This document shows, piece after piece, positions 1 through 11,125 of a DNA stretch of 64,000 nt (its first letter is position 1; each line of letters begins with the position of its first letter). Location of the stretch: contig JAUJOH010000002.1 in assembly GCA_030447745.1 (NCBI GenBank), forward strand, positions 308,081-372,080. The letters run 5' to 3'. The DNA is from Chloroflexota bacterium (GTDB lineage: Bacteria; Chloroflexota; Limnocylindria; Limnocylindrales; CSP1-4). The notes under the pieces are model-generated. The model had not been told where the DNA came from, made no database searches, and saw nothing but the letters and a program-made list of their open reading frames with translations. A program made the translations under genes and the position numbers.

Positions 1-221
1 GCGGCACGCCTGGATCCAGCCCCGAAAAAGACCCCGCGGACTGGGTCACCGGCGACGAGCCGATGACGGGACCGCAGCGGTCCTACCTCCAGACGCTCAG
101 TCGCGAGGCGGGCGTCGAGTTCGACGAGAACCTCACGAAGGCCGAGGCATCGCGGCGGATCGACGAGCTCCAGGAGCGGACGGGGCGTGGCGCCTCCGGT
201 GGGGGAGACGCGGGCGGCTGA
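1..221 (+). CDS. DUF3072-like small protein, 5' end cut by the window
   Basis: The window opens inside this gene. The readable frame starts at base 3 and gives 72 residues before TGA at 219-221. The core EKDPADWVTGDEPMTG, then PQRSYLQTLSREAG and a short helix (LTKAEASRRIDELQ), is the pattern I associate with DUF3072, a family of small proteins of unknown function. A Gly-rich tail follows. I see no catalytic residues and no membrane segment. Most of the usual family length is present, so only a short N-terminus is missing. The next gene lies 190 bp away, so there is no sign of an operon. Confidence 0.7.
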   Translation, partial: GTPGSSPEKDPADWVTGDEPMTGPQRSYLQTLSREAGVEFDENLTKAEASRRIDELQERTGRGASGGGDAGG

Positions 222-412
222 CCCGGCAGGTGTCACGACGCCCGCCATGAGCGGGCGCCCTTCCGTCCCCGGTCACCCGGGCAGGTGTTCCGGGACGTCG
301 ACGTCGCGCAGCGTCGCGCCGTCGGTATCGAGGCGGCGCCGTTCCGTCTCGTCAAGCTCCCGGGTCCGTCGGCCCGATCGGCGGTTGATCGCTCGAACGG
401 AAAGGAGAGGTC

Positions 413-793
413 TTGTCGGTGCAACTCAGCATGGTCGGTCTGATGGTCCGGGACATGGCAGCCTCGCTGGAGTTCTACCGCAGGCTGGGGCTCGAGATAC
501 CCGAGGGCTCCGAAGCCAAGCCGTTCGTCGAGAAGCGCATGGAGAGCGGCGTCACCATCTTCTGGGACACCGTGTTCGCGGACACGTACGACCCGGACAG
601 GCAGGAACCCAGCGGCGGCTATCGGGTGATGCTGGAGTTCTTCTTGGACGACAACGAGGCGGTCGACGCGAAATACCGCGAGTTGACGGGCCACGGCTAT
701 CACGGCCGTCGGGAGCCCGTCCAGACGTTCGGTCCGTACGCGGCGATGGTGGACGACCCTGACGGCAACGTCATCCTGCTCACCGCGGGATAG
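413..793 (+). CDS. VOC family (glyoxalase/bleomycin-resistance fold) protein
   Basis: This 126-residue protein has the single-module VOC pattern. The N-terminal strand-helix MVGLMVRDMAASLEFYRRLGLEIPEG is split here as MVGLMVRDMAASLEFY then RRLGLEIPEG, and the C-terminal strand is AAMVDDPDGNVILLT. Such proteins usually dimerise to form a metal site; the substrate cannot be read from the sequence. The start is TTG at 413, chosen because AAAGGAGAGG at 401-410 is a strong ribosome binding site at good spacing and the protein then begins just before the fold. No operon partner is obvious; the next small frame begins about 70 bases downstream. Confidence 0.85.
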   Translation: MSVQLSMVGLMVRDMAASLEFYRRLGLEIPEGSEAKPFVEKRMESGVTIFWDTVFADTYDPDRQEPSGGYRVMLEFFLDDNEAVDAKYRELTGHGYHGRREPVQTFGPYAAMVDDPDGNVILLTAG

Positions 794-865
794 GAGGTGT
801 CGCGCTCATCCCGTAACAGGCGGCGTACACGCGAAGCGTCGGCCGAACCGGGACGAGGCACACCC

Positions 866-1012
866 GTGCCCAAGAGCATGACTCTGCACTTCCAGGCCGA
901 CGTCGCGACGAACCTGCTGACGATCGACGCGACGGATCCCAAGTCCGGCACGGCCGAGTTCAAGGCGACGGCGATCCGGATCGAGCGGCTGCCGACGCCT
1001 GCGCCGGCGTGA
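866..1012 (+). CDS. small hypothetical protein (48 residues)
   Basis: This small frame has no family I recognise. From the GTG at 866 (GAGG at 855-858 upstream) it reads as a plausible short beta-rich protein: KSMTLHFQADVATNLLTI then a charged stretch ending IRIERLPTPAPA. The better argument for it is context: its TGA overlaps the GTG start of the acetyltransferase downstream by four bases (GTGA), the usual sign of translational coupling. A longer start at GTG 797 is open, but its extra residues are Arg/Ser-rich and look non-coding. It could still be a chance frame. Confidence 0.4.
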   Translation: MPKSMTLHFQADVATNLLTIDATDPKSGTAEFKATAIRIERLPTPAPA

Positions 1013-1446
1013 CCCGGTCACATAAGCCGTTCGAGCTCAGGGTCGCCGACGACGCGGATCTCGCGCAGGTGGATCGGCTCGACCAATTGCGGACCGGCTC
1101 GCCGACGTCGACGTCGATCCGGGACACGCTCTCGCCGTCGGCGAAGCGGCTGCTCGTCGCCGCGGTCGGCGGCGACGTCGTCGGCTACGCCGTCGTCGGG
1201 CGGTTGTTCGCATACGACTTCCTCGAGCTGCTCTTCGTCGCACCCGACCACCGGCGCGCGGGTGTCGCGGGCCGTCTGGTCGCGGCCGTGGCGGAGGCCG
1301 CCACGAGCACCAGGCTGTTTACCTCGACGAACCGCTCGAACGAGCCGATGCAGAGGCTGTGCGACCGGCTCGGCTTTGCCCCCTGCGGGGTTGTCGAGGG
1401 GCTCGACGAGGGCGATCCGGAGCTGTTCTACGTGATGCGGCTCTGA
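1009..1446 (+). CDS. GNAT family N-acetyltransferase
   Basis: A 145-residue protein with the GCN5-related acetyltransferase fold. The central strand YDFLELLFVAPDHRRAGVAGRL carries the acetyl-CoA pyrophosphate-binding motif as VAPDHRRAGVAGRL, a variant of Q/R-x-x-G-x-G/A. The following segment TSTNRSNEPMQRLCDRLGF is the usual strand-helix ending in the LGF turn. The length fits a one-domain GNAT. The acceptor substrate is not predictable. Start is GTG 1009, overlapping the stop of the small upstream frame. It converges on the RlpA-like gene, 25 bp away, with no clear terminator between them. Confidence 0.85.
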   Translation: MTRSHKPFELRVADDADLAQVDRLDQLRTGSPTSTSIRDTLSPSAKRLLVAAVGGDVVGYAVVGRLFAYDFLELLFVAPDHRRAGVAGRLVAAVAEAATSTRLFTSTNRSNEPMQRLCDRLGFAPCGVVEGLDEGDPELFYVMRL

Positions 1447-1470
1447 CCCGGCGGGCTGCGAGGAGCTCAG

Positions 1471-2283
1471 CTACCAGGTCACCGTGACGGAGATCGTTCC
1501 GGAGCTCAGCGGCGCGAGCTGCCGGAACGCGTCGCTGTAGAGGTCGATGACGCGCGAGCCGTAGCACTGGCACCAGTCGACGAGCTTCACCCGGACGCAG
1601 CTGCCGCCGCGACACACCGTCACCGTCCGGCCGCGCCAGTCGCCCACCCGGAGCGCGGGTCCGGCGGCCGCGTACATTCCGCCCGGATACGCGTGATGGC
1701 AGGCGCTCACGCCGGCCTGGCAGTACCAGCTCGAGATGCCGGAGACGCTGTTGCCGGTCGCGGGTTGCGGCGGTGGCGGTTGCGGCGCGGGGGCGGCGGT
1801 CCGCGACGCCTCTCGCGCCGGAGCGGCGGTCGGCGGCGCCGGGTCCACCGCTGATGCGGCGCCCGTGCTCCCGCCCGTGCTCCGTGCGAGGGGTTGCGGC
1901 CGCGCAGTGGGCGTGGGCGTCGGCCGCGGAGTCGGCGTCGGCGTCGCGACGACGATGACCTCGACGGACTGCGTGACTTCCGGCTCTGGTCGCGGCGCAA
2001 ACGAGGGCGGGTCCTGCGGGAAGTCCAGGACGACCGCGACGGCCGCACTGGGCGTGGCCGATCCCGCGGGCGAGGCCGCGAGATGGGCGGGCGACGGGGC
2101 GACGACGCGCGTGAGGAGGGCGGGGTCCACCCTGGCCACCGGCGCGACCGGTGCGCGGCCGACGGCCACGGTGGCACCGAGAGCCGTGGCCAGCGCGAGG
2201 AAGAGGAGGGCGGCTGCCGCCCTGAGGGGGACGGTTCGGGCGCGTGGAGCAGACGCTCCCGCCGAACCGCGGGGCTTGGGCAC
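1471..2283 (-). CDS. secreted RlpA-like double-psi beta-barrel protein
   Basis: The protein begins with a basic stretch, then a hydrophobic segment (LRAAAALLFLALATALGA) that acts as signal or anchor, then about 120 residues of Pro/Thr/Ala-rich linker, then a C-terminal domain of about 85 residues. That domain begins SSWYCQAGVSACHHAYPGG and ends VKLVDWCQCYGSRVIDL, with the conserved Asp of DPBB barrels. RlpA-type domains act on or bind denuded peptidoglycan; the Cys-rich version here probably carries disulfides. I use GTG 2283 because residues upstream in the same frame (to 2490) are Cys/Arg-rich, unlike protein, and overlap a possible RNA structure. It lacks a SPOR domain, so enzymatic activity is uncertain. 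Confidence 0.75.
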   Translation of the reverse strand: MPKPRGSAGASAPRARTVPLRAAAALLFLALATALGATVAVGRAPVAPVARVDPALLTRVVAPSPAHLAASPAGSATPSAAVAVVLDFPQDPPSFAPRPEPEVTQSVEVIVVATPTPTPRPTPTPTARPQPLARSTGGSTGAASAVDPAPPTAAPAREASRTAAPAPQPPPPQPATGNSVSGISSWYCQAGVSACHHAYPGGMYAAAGPALRVGDWRGRTVTVCRGGSCVRVKLVDWCQCYGSRVIDLYSDAFRQLAPLSSGTISVTVTW

Positions 2284-2392
2284 CAGAGAAGGTTCGGCGG
2301 GGCGGGTCCCGCGGAAGGCAGGGTTCCCGGGCTCAGGGTTGCAACCGCATCGCAGCCGACCGGACCGGCGCGATTTGCTCGACCGCAGCGGA

Positions 2393-2470
2393 GCACCGGC
2401 CTCCGTCGCGGCGGTTAGCCGTCGGGTTGCGCGCCCGAGGCCGGCCCACCCGCCTCCGGTTCGGCGGTGC
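2393..2470 (-). ncRNA. possible structured leader RNA of the RlpA-like gene
   Basis: Read on the minus strand, GCACCG at 2470 can pair with CGGTGC ending at 2393. The enclosed sequence contains GAACC, then GGGTG, then AACCCGACGGCTAACC. The last block resembles the 3' signature of the ydaO/c-di-AMP riboswitch (AACCCGACAGCTAACC). In other high-GC bacteria ydaO elements precede secreted cell-wall enzymes. However, the span (78 nt) is short for that class and the distance from GCTAACC to the closing stem is too long. I regard the class as unproven. Confidence 0.25.
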
Positions 2471-2483
2471 ATCGTCTTGTCAC

Positions 2484-2502
2484 ATACCACGGGCGGTGGT
2501 GT
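2484..2502. promoter_or_regulatory. inverted repeat, copy 1 of RTACCAC-N5-GTGGTRT
   Basis: ATACCAC, five bases, GTGGTGT. A second copy with the same half-sites and the same 5-base spacer lies at 2657-2675. Two matched copies in a divergent promoter region suggest a dimeric regulator's operator. Confidence 0.4.
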
Positions 2503-2570
2503 TGGCGCCCGGGTTGGCCGGGTTTCTGGTCAGTTGCCAGCCGGAGTAGTCGCGGACGCCCGGGACGCCC

Positions 2571-2595
2571 CACGCACCATCCAGGATGGTGCGTG
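2571..2595. promoter_or_regulatory. perfect palindrome with 12-bp arms around a single A
   Basis: The left arm is CACGCACCATCC (2571-2582), the centre is A at 2583, and the right arm GGATGGTGCGTG (2584-2595) is the exact complement. A one-base centre cannot form a good RNA hairpin loop, so a protein-binding site fits better than a terminator. Confidence 0.4.
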
Positions 2596-2656
2596 ACCGA
2601 GGGGCGGCCCTCCTTCGTGCACGGCCCGAGGCCCGGCTCGTGCCAGGTCACGTCTC

Positions 2657-2675
2657 GTACCACAGGGAGTGGTAT
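2657..2675. promoter_or_regulatory. inverted repeat, copy 2 of RTACCAC-N5-GTGGTRT
   Basis: GTACCAC, AGGGA, GTGGTAT. Same half-site and spacer as the copy at 2484-2502; the two are 173 bp apart. It lies about 140 bp upstream of the PPOX/F420 gene start. Confidence 0.4.
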
Positions 2676-2813
2676 CCGACAGGACGCTGGCATCCGCGGG
2701 ACGCCGGCCCCGCGGGGAGGCCGCGAGCATCAGGCTCTGCACTGCCGGCCGATGGACCTGCACGTCATCGCCCCTCCCCAGTTCACGGGTGCACGATGCA
2801 TCATGCGGACGCG

Positions 2814-3299
2814 ATGCGCGACCCCATCCTGACGCCCGTCGAGCGGCGCTTCGTCGCGGATGCGCGGCGGGCGGTCCTGGCCACGACCGACCCGCAGGGC
2901 AGGCCACGGCTCGTGCCCATCTGCCATGTGCTCGGCGAGACGGACGACGAGCTCGGCCGGCCGCGGCTCTACACGCCGATCGACGAGAAGCCCAAGGCGT
3001 CCCCGGATCCGCGGGCGCTGCCCCGGGTCCGCGATCTGCTCGTCGTGCCGGAGGCAGTCGTGCTCGTCGATCGCTGGGACGAGGACTGGACGCAGCTCGC
3101 GTGGCTGCGCCTCTATGGGCGCGGCGAGATCCTCGAGCCGCAGCCGCACGAGCGGGAGGAGCACGCCGCCGCGGTGGCGGGGCTCCGCGCCAAGTACCCG
3201 CAGTACGGGGCGCACCGGCTCGAGACACGACCGATCATCCGCATCACGGTCCACGCAGCCCGGCGATGGGGCGAGCTCGCCTCGGCTCGCACGGGCTGA
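2814..3299 (+). CDS. PPOX-class F420-dependent oxidoreductase (TIGR03668-like)
   Basis: A 161-residue split-barrel flavin/deazaflavin protein. The N-terminus PVERRFVADARRAVLATT then DPQGRPRLVPICHVLG is the classic opening of the pyridoxamine-phosphate-oxidase-like fold, where the cofactor lies at the dimer interface. The middle DRWDEDWTQLAWLRLYGRG matches the TIGR03668 subgroup I know from Actinobacteria and Chloroflexota, whose members are predicted to use F420. The start ATG 2814 is chosen by comparison with relatives; ATG 2796 would add six residues. Upstream of 2796 the open frame reads as non-protein. Substrate unknown; quinone or unsaturated-ketone reduction is typical of the wider family. 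Confidence 0.75.
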   Translation: MRDPILTPVERRFVADARRAVLATTDPQGRPRLVPICHVLGETDDELGRPRLYTPIDEKPKASPDPRALPRVRDLLVVPEAVVLVDRWDEDWTQLAWLRLYGRGEILEPQPHEREEHAAAVAGLRAKYPQYGAHRLETRPIIRITVHAARRWGELASARTG

Positions 3300-3341
3300 A
3301 GCGCGTCAGCGACCACCACCGCCACGCGGCGGCCGCCACCG

Positions 3342-3626
3342 TCAGACGACGGGCGTCGGCGGCGCTCCTGGAGCCGGCCGTGTCCGGGCGTGACCCGAAC
3401 CTGGCGTCCAGCGGTTCGGGCCCTCCTCGACCGGCACGCCGAGCTCTTCGAGCAGCCGGCGGCTGCTGGCCGCCACGTCGCGGACGGCCGCCTCGAACGC
3501 CTCGGTGTTGCGCGCCGACGGCGCCCGGTAGCCGCTGAGCTTGCGGACGAACTGGAGCGCGGCCGCCTCGATCTCGCCCGTCGTGGCCGCCTCCGGGCGG
3601 CGGAGTTGCTTGATGCTTCGACACAT
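3342..3626 (-). CDS. DUF2277 family protein
   Basis: The 94-residue protein starts MCRSIKQLRRPEAATTGEI and continues with a helical stretch (AALQFVRKLSGYRAPS, then FEAAVRDVAASSRRLLEEL). This is the DUF2277 pattern: an invariant N-terminal MCRxIK, then two helices, in small proteins of 60-90 residues of unknown role that are widespread in soil bacteria. The last 25 residues are Pro/Thr-rich and probably not part of the domain. The start lies 18 bp from the divergent DUF985 gene, so the two share a very short promoter region. The conserved Cys and Lys are present; no function is established that I know of. Confidence 0.8.
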   Translation of the reverse strand: MCRSIKQLRRPEAATTGEIEAAALQFVRKLSGYRAPSARNTEAFEAAVRDVAASSRRLLEELGVPVEEGPNRWTPGSGHARTRPAPGAPPTPVV

Positions 3627-3644
3627 GCCGCTACGGTACGGTGC

Positions 3645-4140
3645 ATGCGGCCATCACGCCAGCGAGCTGCCCGGACCCAGGAGACGTACCAGGTGATCGA
3701 GGCCCTCGGCATGCGGCCGCACCGGGAGGGCGGCTGGTACGTCGAGACGTGGCGGGCCCCGGCCGCTCCGGGCGAGCGGGCCGCGGGCAGCGCGATCCTG
3801 TTCCTGCTCGCCAGCGGAGAGCGGTCGCGCTGGCACCGCGTCGACGCCGCCGAGGTCTGGCAGTGGTCGGCCGGCGAGCCCCTCGCGCTCCGGGTCGCGG
3901 CGGGCGACGACGTCCCGGTCGCCGTCCACCGGCTCGGCGGTGAGGTGCGTCGCGGCGACGAGCCGCAGGCCGTCGTTCCGGCGGGCGCTTGGCAGGCCGC
4001 GCGACCGCTCGGCGCGTGGAGCCCTGGTCGGCTGCATCGTGACCCCGGCGTTCACCTTCGAGGGCTTCGAGCTTGCGCCCGAGGGCTGGGAGCCGGGCGG
4101 CGCTCAGCCCCGCTCGGCGATCCCCCACCGCGACCCGTAG
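3645..4140 (+). pseudogene. DUF985 cupin, one apparent frameshift
   Basis: Frame one reads from ATG 3645 through QETYQVIEALGMRPHREGG, a cupin strand AILFLLASGERSRWHRVD, then AEVWQWSAGEPLALRV and PQAVVPAGAWQAARPLGAW. The family then requires a strand like TLVGCTVAPGF, and this is found only in another frame as ALVGCIVTPAFTFEGFELAP, ending at 4140. The break is near 4020-4026, in AGCCCTGG, where one extra C would explain it. With that base removed the protein would be about 165 residues, close to the usual DUF985 length. DUF985 proteins are small RmlC-like cupins of uncertain function. Either a sequence error or a fresh null mutation. Confidence 0.75.
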
Positions 4141-5044
4141 TCGTCGACCAGCTGCAGTCGCTGGCCGCGGCCGCGCCGGGCAGCCGCGTCAGCGGATCAG
4201 GGAATCGCCACTCGATCGGGCCGGTGTAGCAGTGCGCGAGCGCGCTGCACGTGGCGGCGCTCAGGTCCCAGTTTCGGCCGGCCACGTACGGGCCGCGGTC
4301 GATCACCGGCACCGTGACCACCCGCCCGTTGGCCGGGTTGCGGAAGGTGACGGCCGCAGCGCACGGAAGCGTCTTGTGAGCGACGCCCATGATCGACGTC
4401 GAGTACGTCTGGCCGCACGCCGTCCGATTGCCGTAGAACCCCGGGCCGTACCAGCTCACGTCCGGGTCGTAGTTCCAGCCACCGGACGAGGTGTCGACGG
4501 GTGCCGGTGTGGCGGTCGGTGCGGGCTCCTGCGGGGCGGGCTCCTGCGGGGCGGGCTCCTCCGCTGCCGGCTCCTGCGGTGCGCCGGCTCCTGCGGGGCG
4601 GGCTCCTGCGGGGCGGGCTCCTCCGGGGGCGGGCTCCTGCTCGGTGGCGCCGCCGCCGGCGGCCGGTGCGGACGGCGCGGGCCGCGCTCGGCCGATCGGA
4701 GCCACCGTTGGACGCGGCGTCGGTGGCGGTGTGGCGATGATCGTCACACGAGGCGCGACCGCCGGGTTGCCAACGTCGCCACGCTCCGGCGGAGGCGGCG
4801 GAGCGGCCGGGTCGACGATGCGCTCGGCACGGCCAAGCACGCCCGACGATCGGTACGCGGGGTCGAGTGTGGGCGTCGTCACCGCCATCCCCGTCACATC
4901 GCGTCGGGCCTCCACCGGCTGGAGGAGGGCCGGGTCGATCGGCAAGTCCGCGCCAGGGGCGCGCGAACCCACAGGTCCGGGAACGGCAACCAGGGCGAGC
5001 GCGACGATGAGCGCGGCGCTCGCGACGACTCTGGGGAGTCGCAC
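4052..5044 (-). CDS. secreted RlpA-like protein with Pro-rich linker
   Basis: GTG 5044 gives a clean signal peptide (RLPRVVASAALIVALALVAV), chosen over longer frames for that reason. About 150 residues of Pro/Ala linker with repeats of QEPAP follow, then a double-psi beta-barrel: DVSWYGPGFYGNRTACGQTY, then VTFRNPANGRVVTVPVIDRG and NWDLSAATCSALAHCYTG. The VPVIDRGPY motif holds the Asp and surrounding residues typical of RlpA/expansin barrels, which cleave or bind glycan. The C-terminus overlaps the convergent DUF985 gene by 89 bp. In the next frame the same strand reads LQLVDDYGSRWGIAERG and stops at 4104, so a further indel may have altered the tail. 330 residues as drawn. Confidence 0.75.
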   Translation of the reverse strand: MRLPRVVASAALIVALALVAVPGPVGSRAPGADLPIDPALLQPVEARRDVTGMAVTTPTLDPAYRSSGVLGRAERIVDPAAPPPPPERGDVGNPAVAPRVTIIATPPPTPRPTVAPIGRARPAPSAPAAGGGATEQEPAPGGARPAGARPAGAGAPQEPAAEEPAPQEPAPQEPAPTATPAPVDTSSGGWNYDPDVSWYGPGFYGNRTACGQTYSTSIMGVAHKTLPCAAAVTFRNPANGRVVTVPVIDRGPYVAGRNWDLSAATCSALAHCYTGPIEWRFPDPLTRLPGAAAASDCSWSTTTGRGGGSPSGAERRPAPSPRAQARSPRR

Positions 5045-5125
5045 GTCTCGGGACCGTAACAGAGACGGGCCGAGCCGTTCGCGGATGACGGGTGCCGAAC
5101 CTTTCGGCGGCGTGACAGACTGGTC

Positions 5126-6024
5126 GTGATGCCGGCACGGACGATCCACGTCGACCCCACGATCGACCTGCGGCTGACCCTCGGGCCGCTCCGGCGCGGG
5201 ACCGGCGACCCCACGATCTGGGTCGAGCCCGGCCTCGTCGCGCGAGCGACGCGGACCGTGGACGGCCCGGCTGCAGTCGTGATCCGGCAGCGCCGTGACC
5301 GGCTCGAGGCGGAGGCCCACGGCGCCGCGCCGACCGCCTGCTCGCGCGGCTGCCCGGACTCGTCGGCGCCGACGACGAGCCGCTGTCGCTCCGCCCCGCG
5401 CATCCCCTGCTCGCCGAGCTGCGGCACCGCTTCCGGGGCCTGCGGATCGGCCGGACCGGGAACGTCACGGAGGCCCTCGTCCAGGCGATTCTCGAGCAGA
5501 AGGTGACGGGGACCGAGGCGTTCCGGGCTGGCGGCTGATGGTGCGTACCTACGGGCAGCCGGCGCCGGGCGGGCTCGGGCTGTGGGTCGCGCCTGCGGCG
5601 GAGACGCTCGCGGCGCCGCCGTATCACGCCTTCCACCCGCTTGGCGTCGAGCGACGCCGGGCGGAGACGATCTGCGCGTGTCACCGCGCGAGCGGCCAGG
5701 CTCGACGAGCTTGTCGACCTCCTGCTCGAGGAGGCGTACCGGCGCCTCGTCTCGTTCCCGGGTGTCGGGCCGTGGACCGCCGCGGAGGTCGCGTTGCGGG
5801 CGCTCGGGGACCCGGACGCCGTCAGCGTCGGAGACTTCCACCTGCCGCACCTCGTGTCGTGGGCCCTGGCCGGCGAGCCTCGCGCCGACGACGCCAGGAT
5901 GCTCGAGCTGCTCGAGCCGTACCGCGGCCAGCGCGGCCGCGTCATCCGCCTTCTCGAGGCCAGCGGCATCCGCCCGCCGCGGTACGGGCCGCGGCTGGCG
6001 CCCCGGTCGATCGCGGCGCTGTGA
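5126..6024 (+). pseudogene. AlkA/HhH-GPD DNA-3-methyladenine glycosylase, three apparent frameshifts
   Basis: Four pieces in different frames join into one protein of about 298 residues. Piece 1: RTIHVDPTIDLRLTLGPLRR. Piece 2 (about 5330-5534): [19 protein letters not shown] and [14 protein letters not shown]. Piece 3 (about 5535-5685): [19 protein letters not shown]. Piece 4: [19 protein letters not shown], then [18 protein letters not shown], the helix-hairpin-helix, with the catalytic-type Asp following in [20 protein letters not shown]. Family members remove alkylated bases in base excision repair. Each break is explained by a single base. Order and spacing are otherwise complete, so this is one gene with indels, not fragments brought together. 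Divergent from the RlpA-like gene, with 81 bp between. Confidence 0.75.
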
Positions 6025-6071
6025 CCGCCGGGGACGGGAAGGGCCCGCGACCCGGCGTACACTCGACGGAC

Positions 6072-9875
<3,804 letters not shown>

Positions 9876-9947
9876 CACAGCGCCGGGTCGGACGGAGCGT
9901 TCGGGCGCCCCCGTTGCAGCTCCTGACCCTGGCTGCGCCGGCCGCCC

Positions 9948-10898
9948 CTACTGGCTGAAGGTGTCGCAGGCGTCGGCGGAGCCTTCGCGGAAGCCGCGCT
10001 GGAACCAGTCCATCCGCTGCTCGGACGAGCCGTGCGTCCACGTCTCTGGGTTGACGCCGCGCCCGGACTGCTGCTGGATCCGGTCGTCGCCCACGGCCGC
10101 GGCCGCCTCGAGACCCTCGCGGATGTCCTCCTCCGTGATCGACTGGACCGCCTGCTCGTCCGGCTGCGCCCAGACCGAGTGGGCCCAGACGCCGGCGAAG
10201 CAGTCGGCCTGGAGCTCCTGCCGCACGGAGAGCTCGTTCGCCCGGTCCGGGTTGGCCCGCTGCTCCTGCCGCACCTGATCGCTGATCCCGAGCACCGTCT
10301 GGACGTGGTGCCCGAACTCGTGCGCGATGACGTACGCCTGGGCGAAGTCGCCCGACGCGCCGAACCGTGTGTCGAGCTCGCGGAAGAACGAGAGATCCAG
10401 GTAGATCTTGCGGTCGACCGGGCAATAGAAGGGGCCGACCTGCGACGACGCCTGCCCACAGCCGGTGTCCACCGCCTGCTCGAACAGCACCAGTCGCGTG
10501 TCCTCGTACTCCCGTCCCGCGTCCACGAAGGCCCGCTGCCAGGTGACCTGAACGTCCTCGACCACGGCCTTCACGAACTCGACCTGCTCCTCCTCGGCCG
10601 GCAGCCCGCCGTCCCGGCCTGGTGCCTGCACCTCCCCGAAGCCGCCAGCGGGTCCGCGGCTGGTGTCGCCTCCCGGTCCCCCGGTCCCGAGCCCGCCACC
10701 GCACATCTGGAGAGCGACGAAGGCGAGGACGATGAGGAGGCCGAAGCCGCCCATCCCGCCGGTCCGGATCGGGATGCCGCCGCCGCCGCGGCGGAACCCG
10801 CCGCCACGGCCGAACCCGCCGCCGCGGCCGAATCCGCCGAAGCCGCCGCCACCGCGGCGATCCTCGACGTAGTTGCGCGAGGCTCGCTTCCATCTCAT
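9948..10898 (-). CDS. membrane-anchored neutral zinc metallopeptidase (YpfJ/KPN_02809-like)
   Basis: A 316-residue protein. Residues 15-50 are a Gly/Arg/Phe-rich repeat (GGGFGRGGGFRRGGG), and one membrane segment follows at about 52-68 (FGLLIVLAFVALQM). The C-terminal domain holds AHEFGHHVQTVLG with the zinc-binding HEFGH at 193-197, preceded by FYCPVDRKIYLDLSFF, as in the Pfam Zn_peptidase (YpfJ) family. The start MRWKRASRNYVEDRR is the usual N-terminus of this family. Substrates are not known. A single membrane span with basic N-terminus puts the peptidase domain outside the cytoplasm. It converges on metH, 72 bp away. Confidence 0.9.
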   Translation of the reverse strand: MRWKRASRNYVEDRRGGGGFGGFGRGGGFGRGGGFRRGGGGIPIRTGGMGGFGLLIVLAFVALQMCGGGLGTGGPGGDTSRGPAGGFGEVQAPGRDGGLPAEEEQVEFVKAVVEDVQVTWQRAFVDAGREYEDTRLVLFEQAVDTGCGQASSQVGPFYCPVDRKIYLDLSFFRELDTRFGASGDFAQAYVIAHEFGHHVQTVLGISDQVRQEQRANPDRANELSVRQELQADCFAGVWAHSVWAQPDEQAVQSITEEDIREGLEAAAAVGDDRIQQQSGRGVNPETWTHGSSEQRMDWFQRGFREGSADACDTFSQ

Positions 10899-11125
10899 GT
10901 CGGTCGTCTCCGTGTCATCCCGCGCGCGCGTACGGCGGGAAGGCCCGACGCTAGGCGCAAGGCCGGTCGTCCGGGTGCGCCAGCCTGCCGGACCGCATCC
11001 CAGCGACGTGACAACGCCCGCCCCGAAGGATCGCCACGGCCGTGGCGGCGCGGCGGTCCGCGGACCACGAGCCGACCGGCGCGCGCTGCTAGCCTTGTCG
11101 CTCGCACGTCGCGATGGAGGCGCCG

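Larger units (their letters stand above)
2284..2813. other. 530-bp divergent intergenic region rich in inverted repeats
   Basis: This region separates the RlpA-like gene (minus) from the PPOX/F420 gene (plus). I find no convincing reading frame. It holds a perfect 12-bp-arm palindrome, two copies of a shorter inverted repeat with the same half-site, and on the minus strand a potentially folded leader close to the RlpA-like start. These are listed separately. Confidence 0.6.

Noticed and set aside
5295..6071. Reading metH as a 1526-residue protein fused to upstream sequence
   Set aside because: The upstream part is one frame of the broken AlkA-like gene; only about 50 residues of it look like protein, and MetH is complete from 6072.
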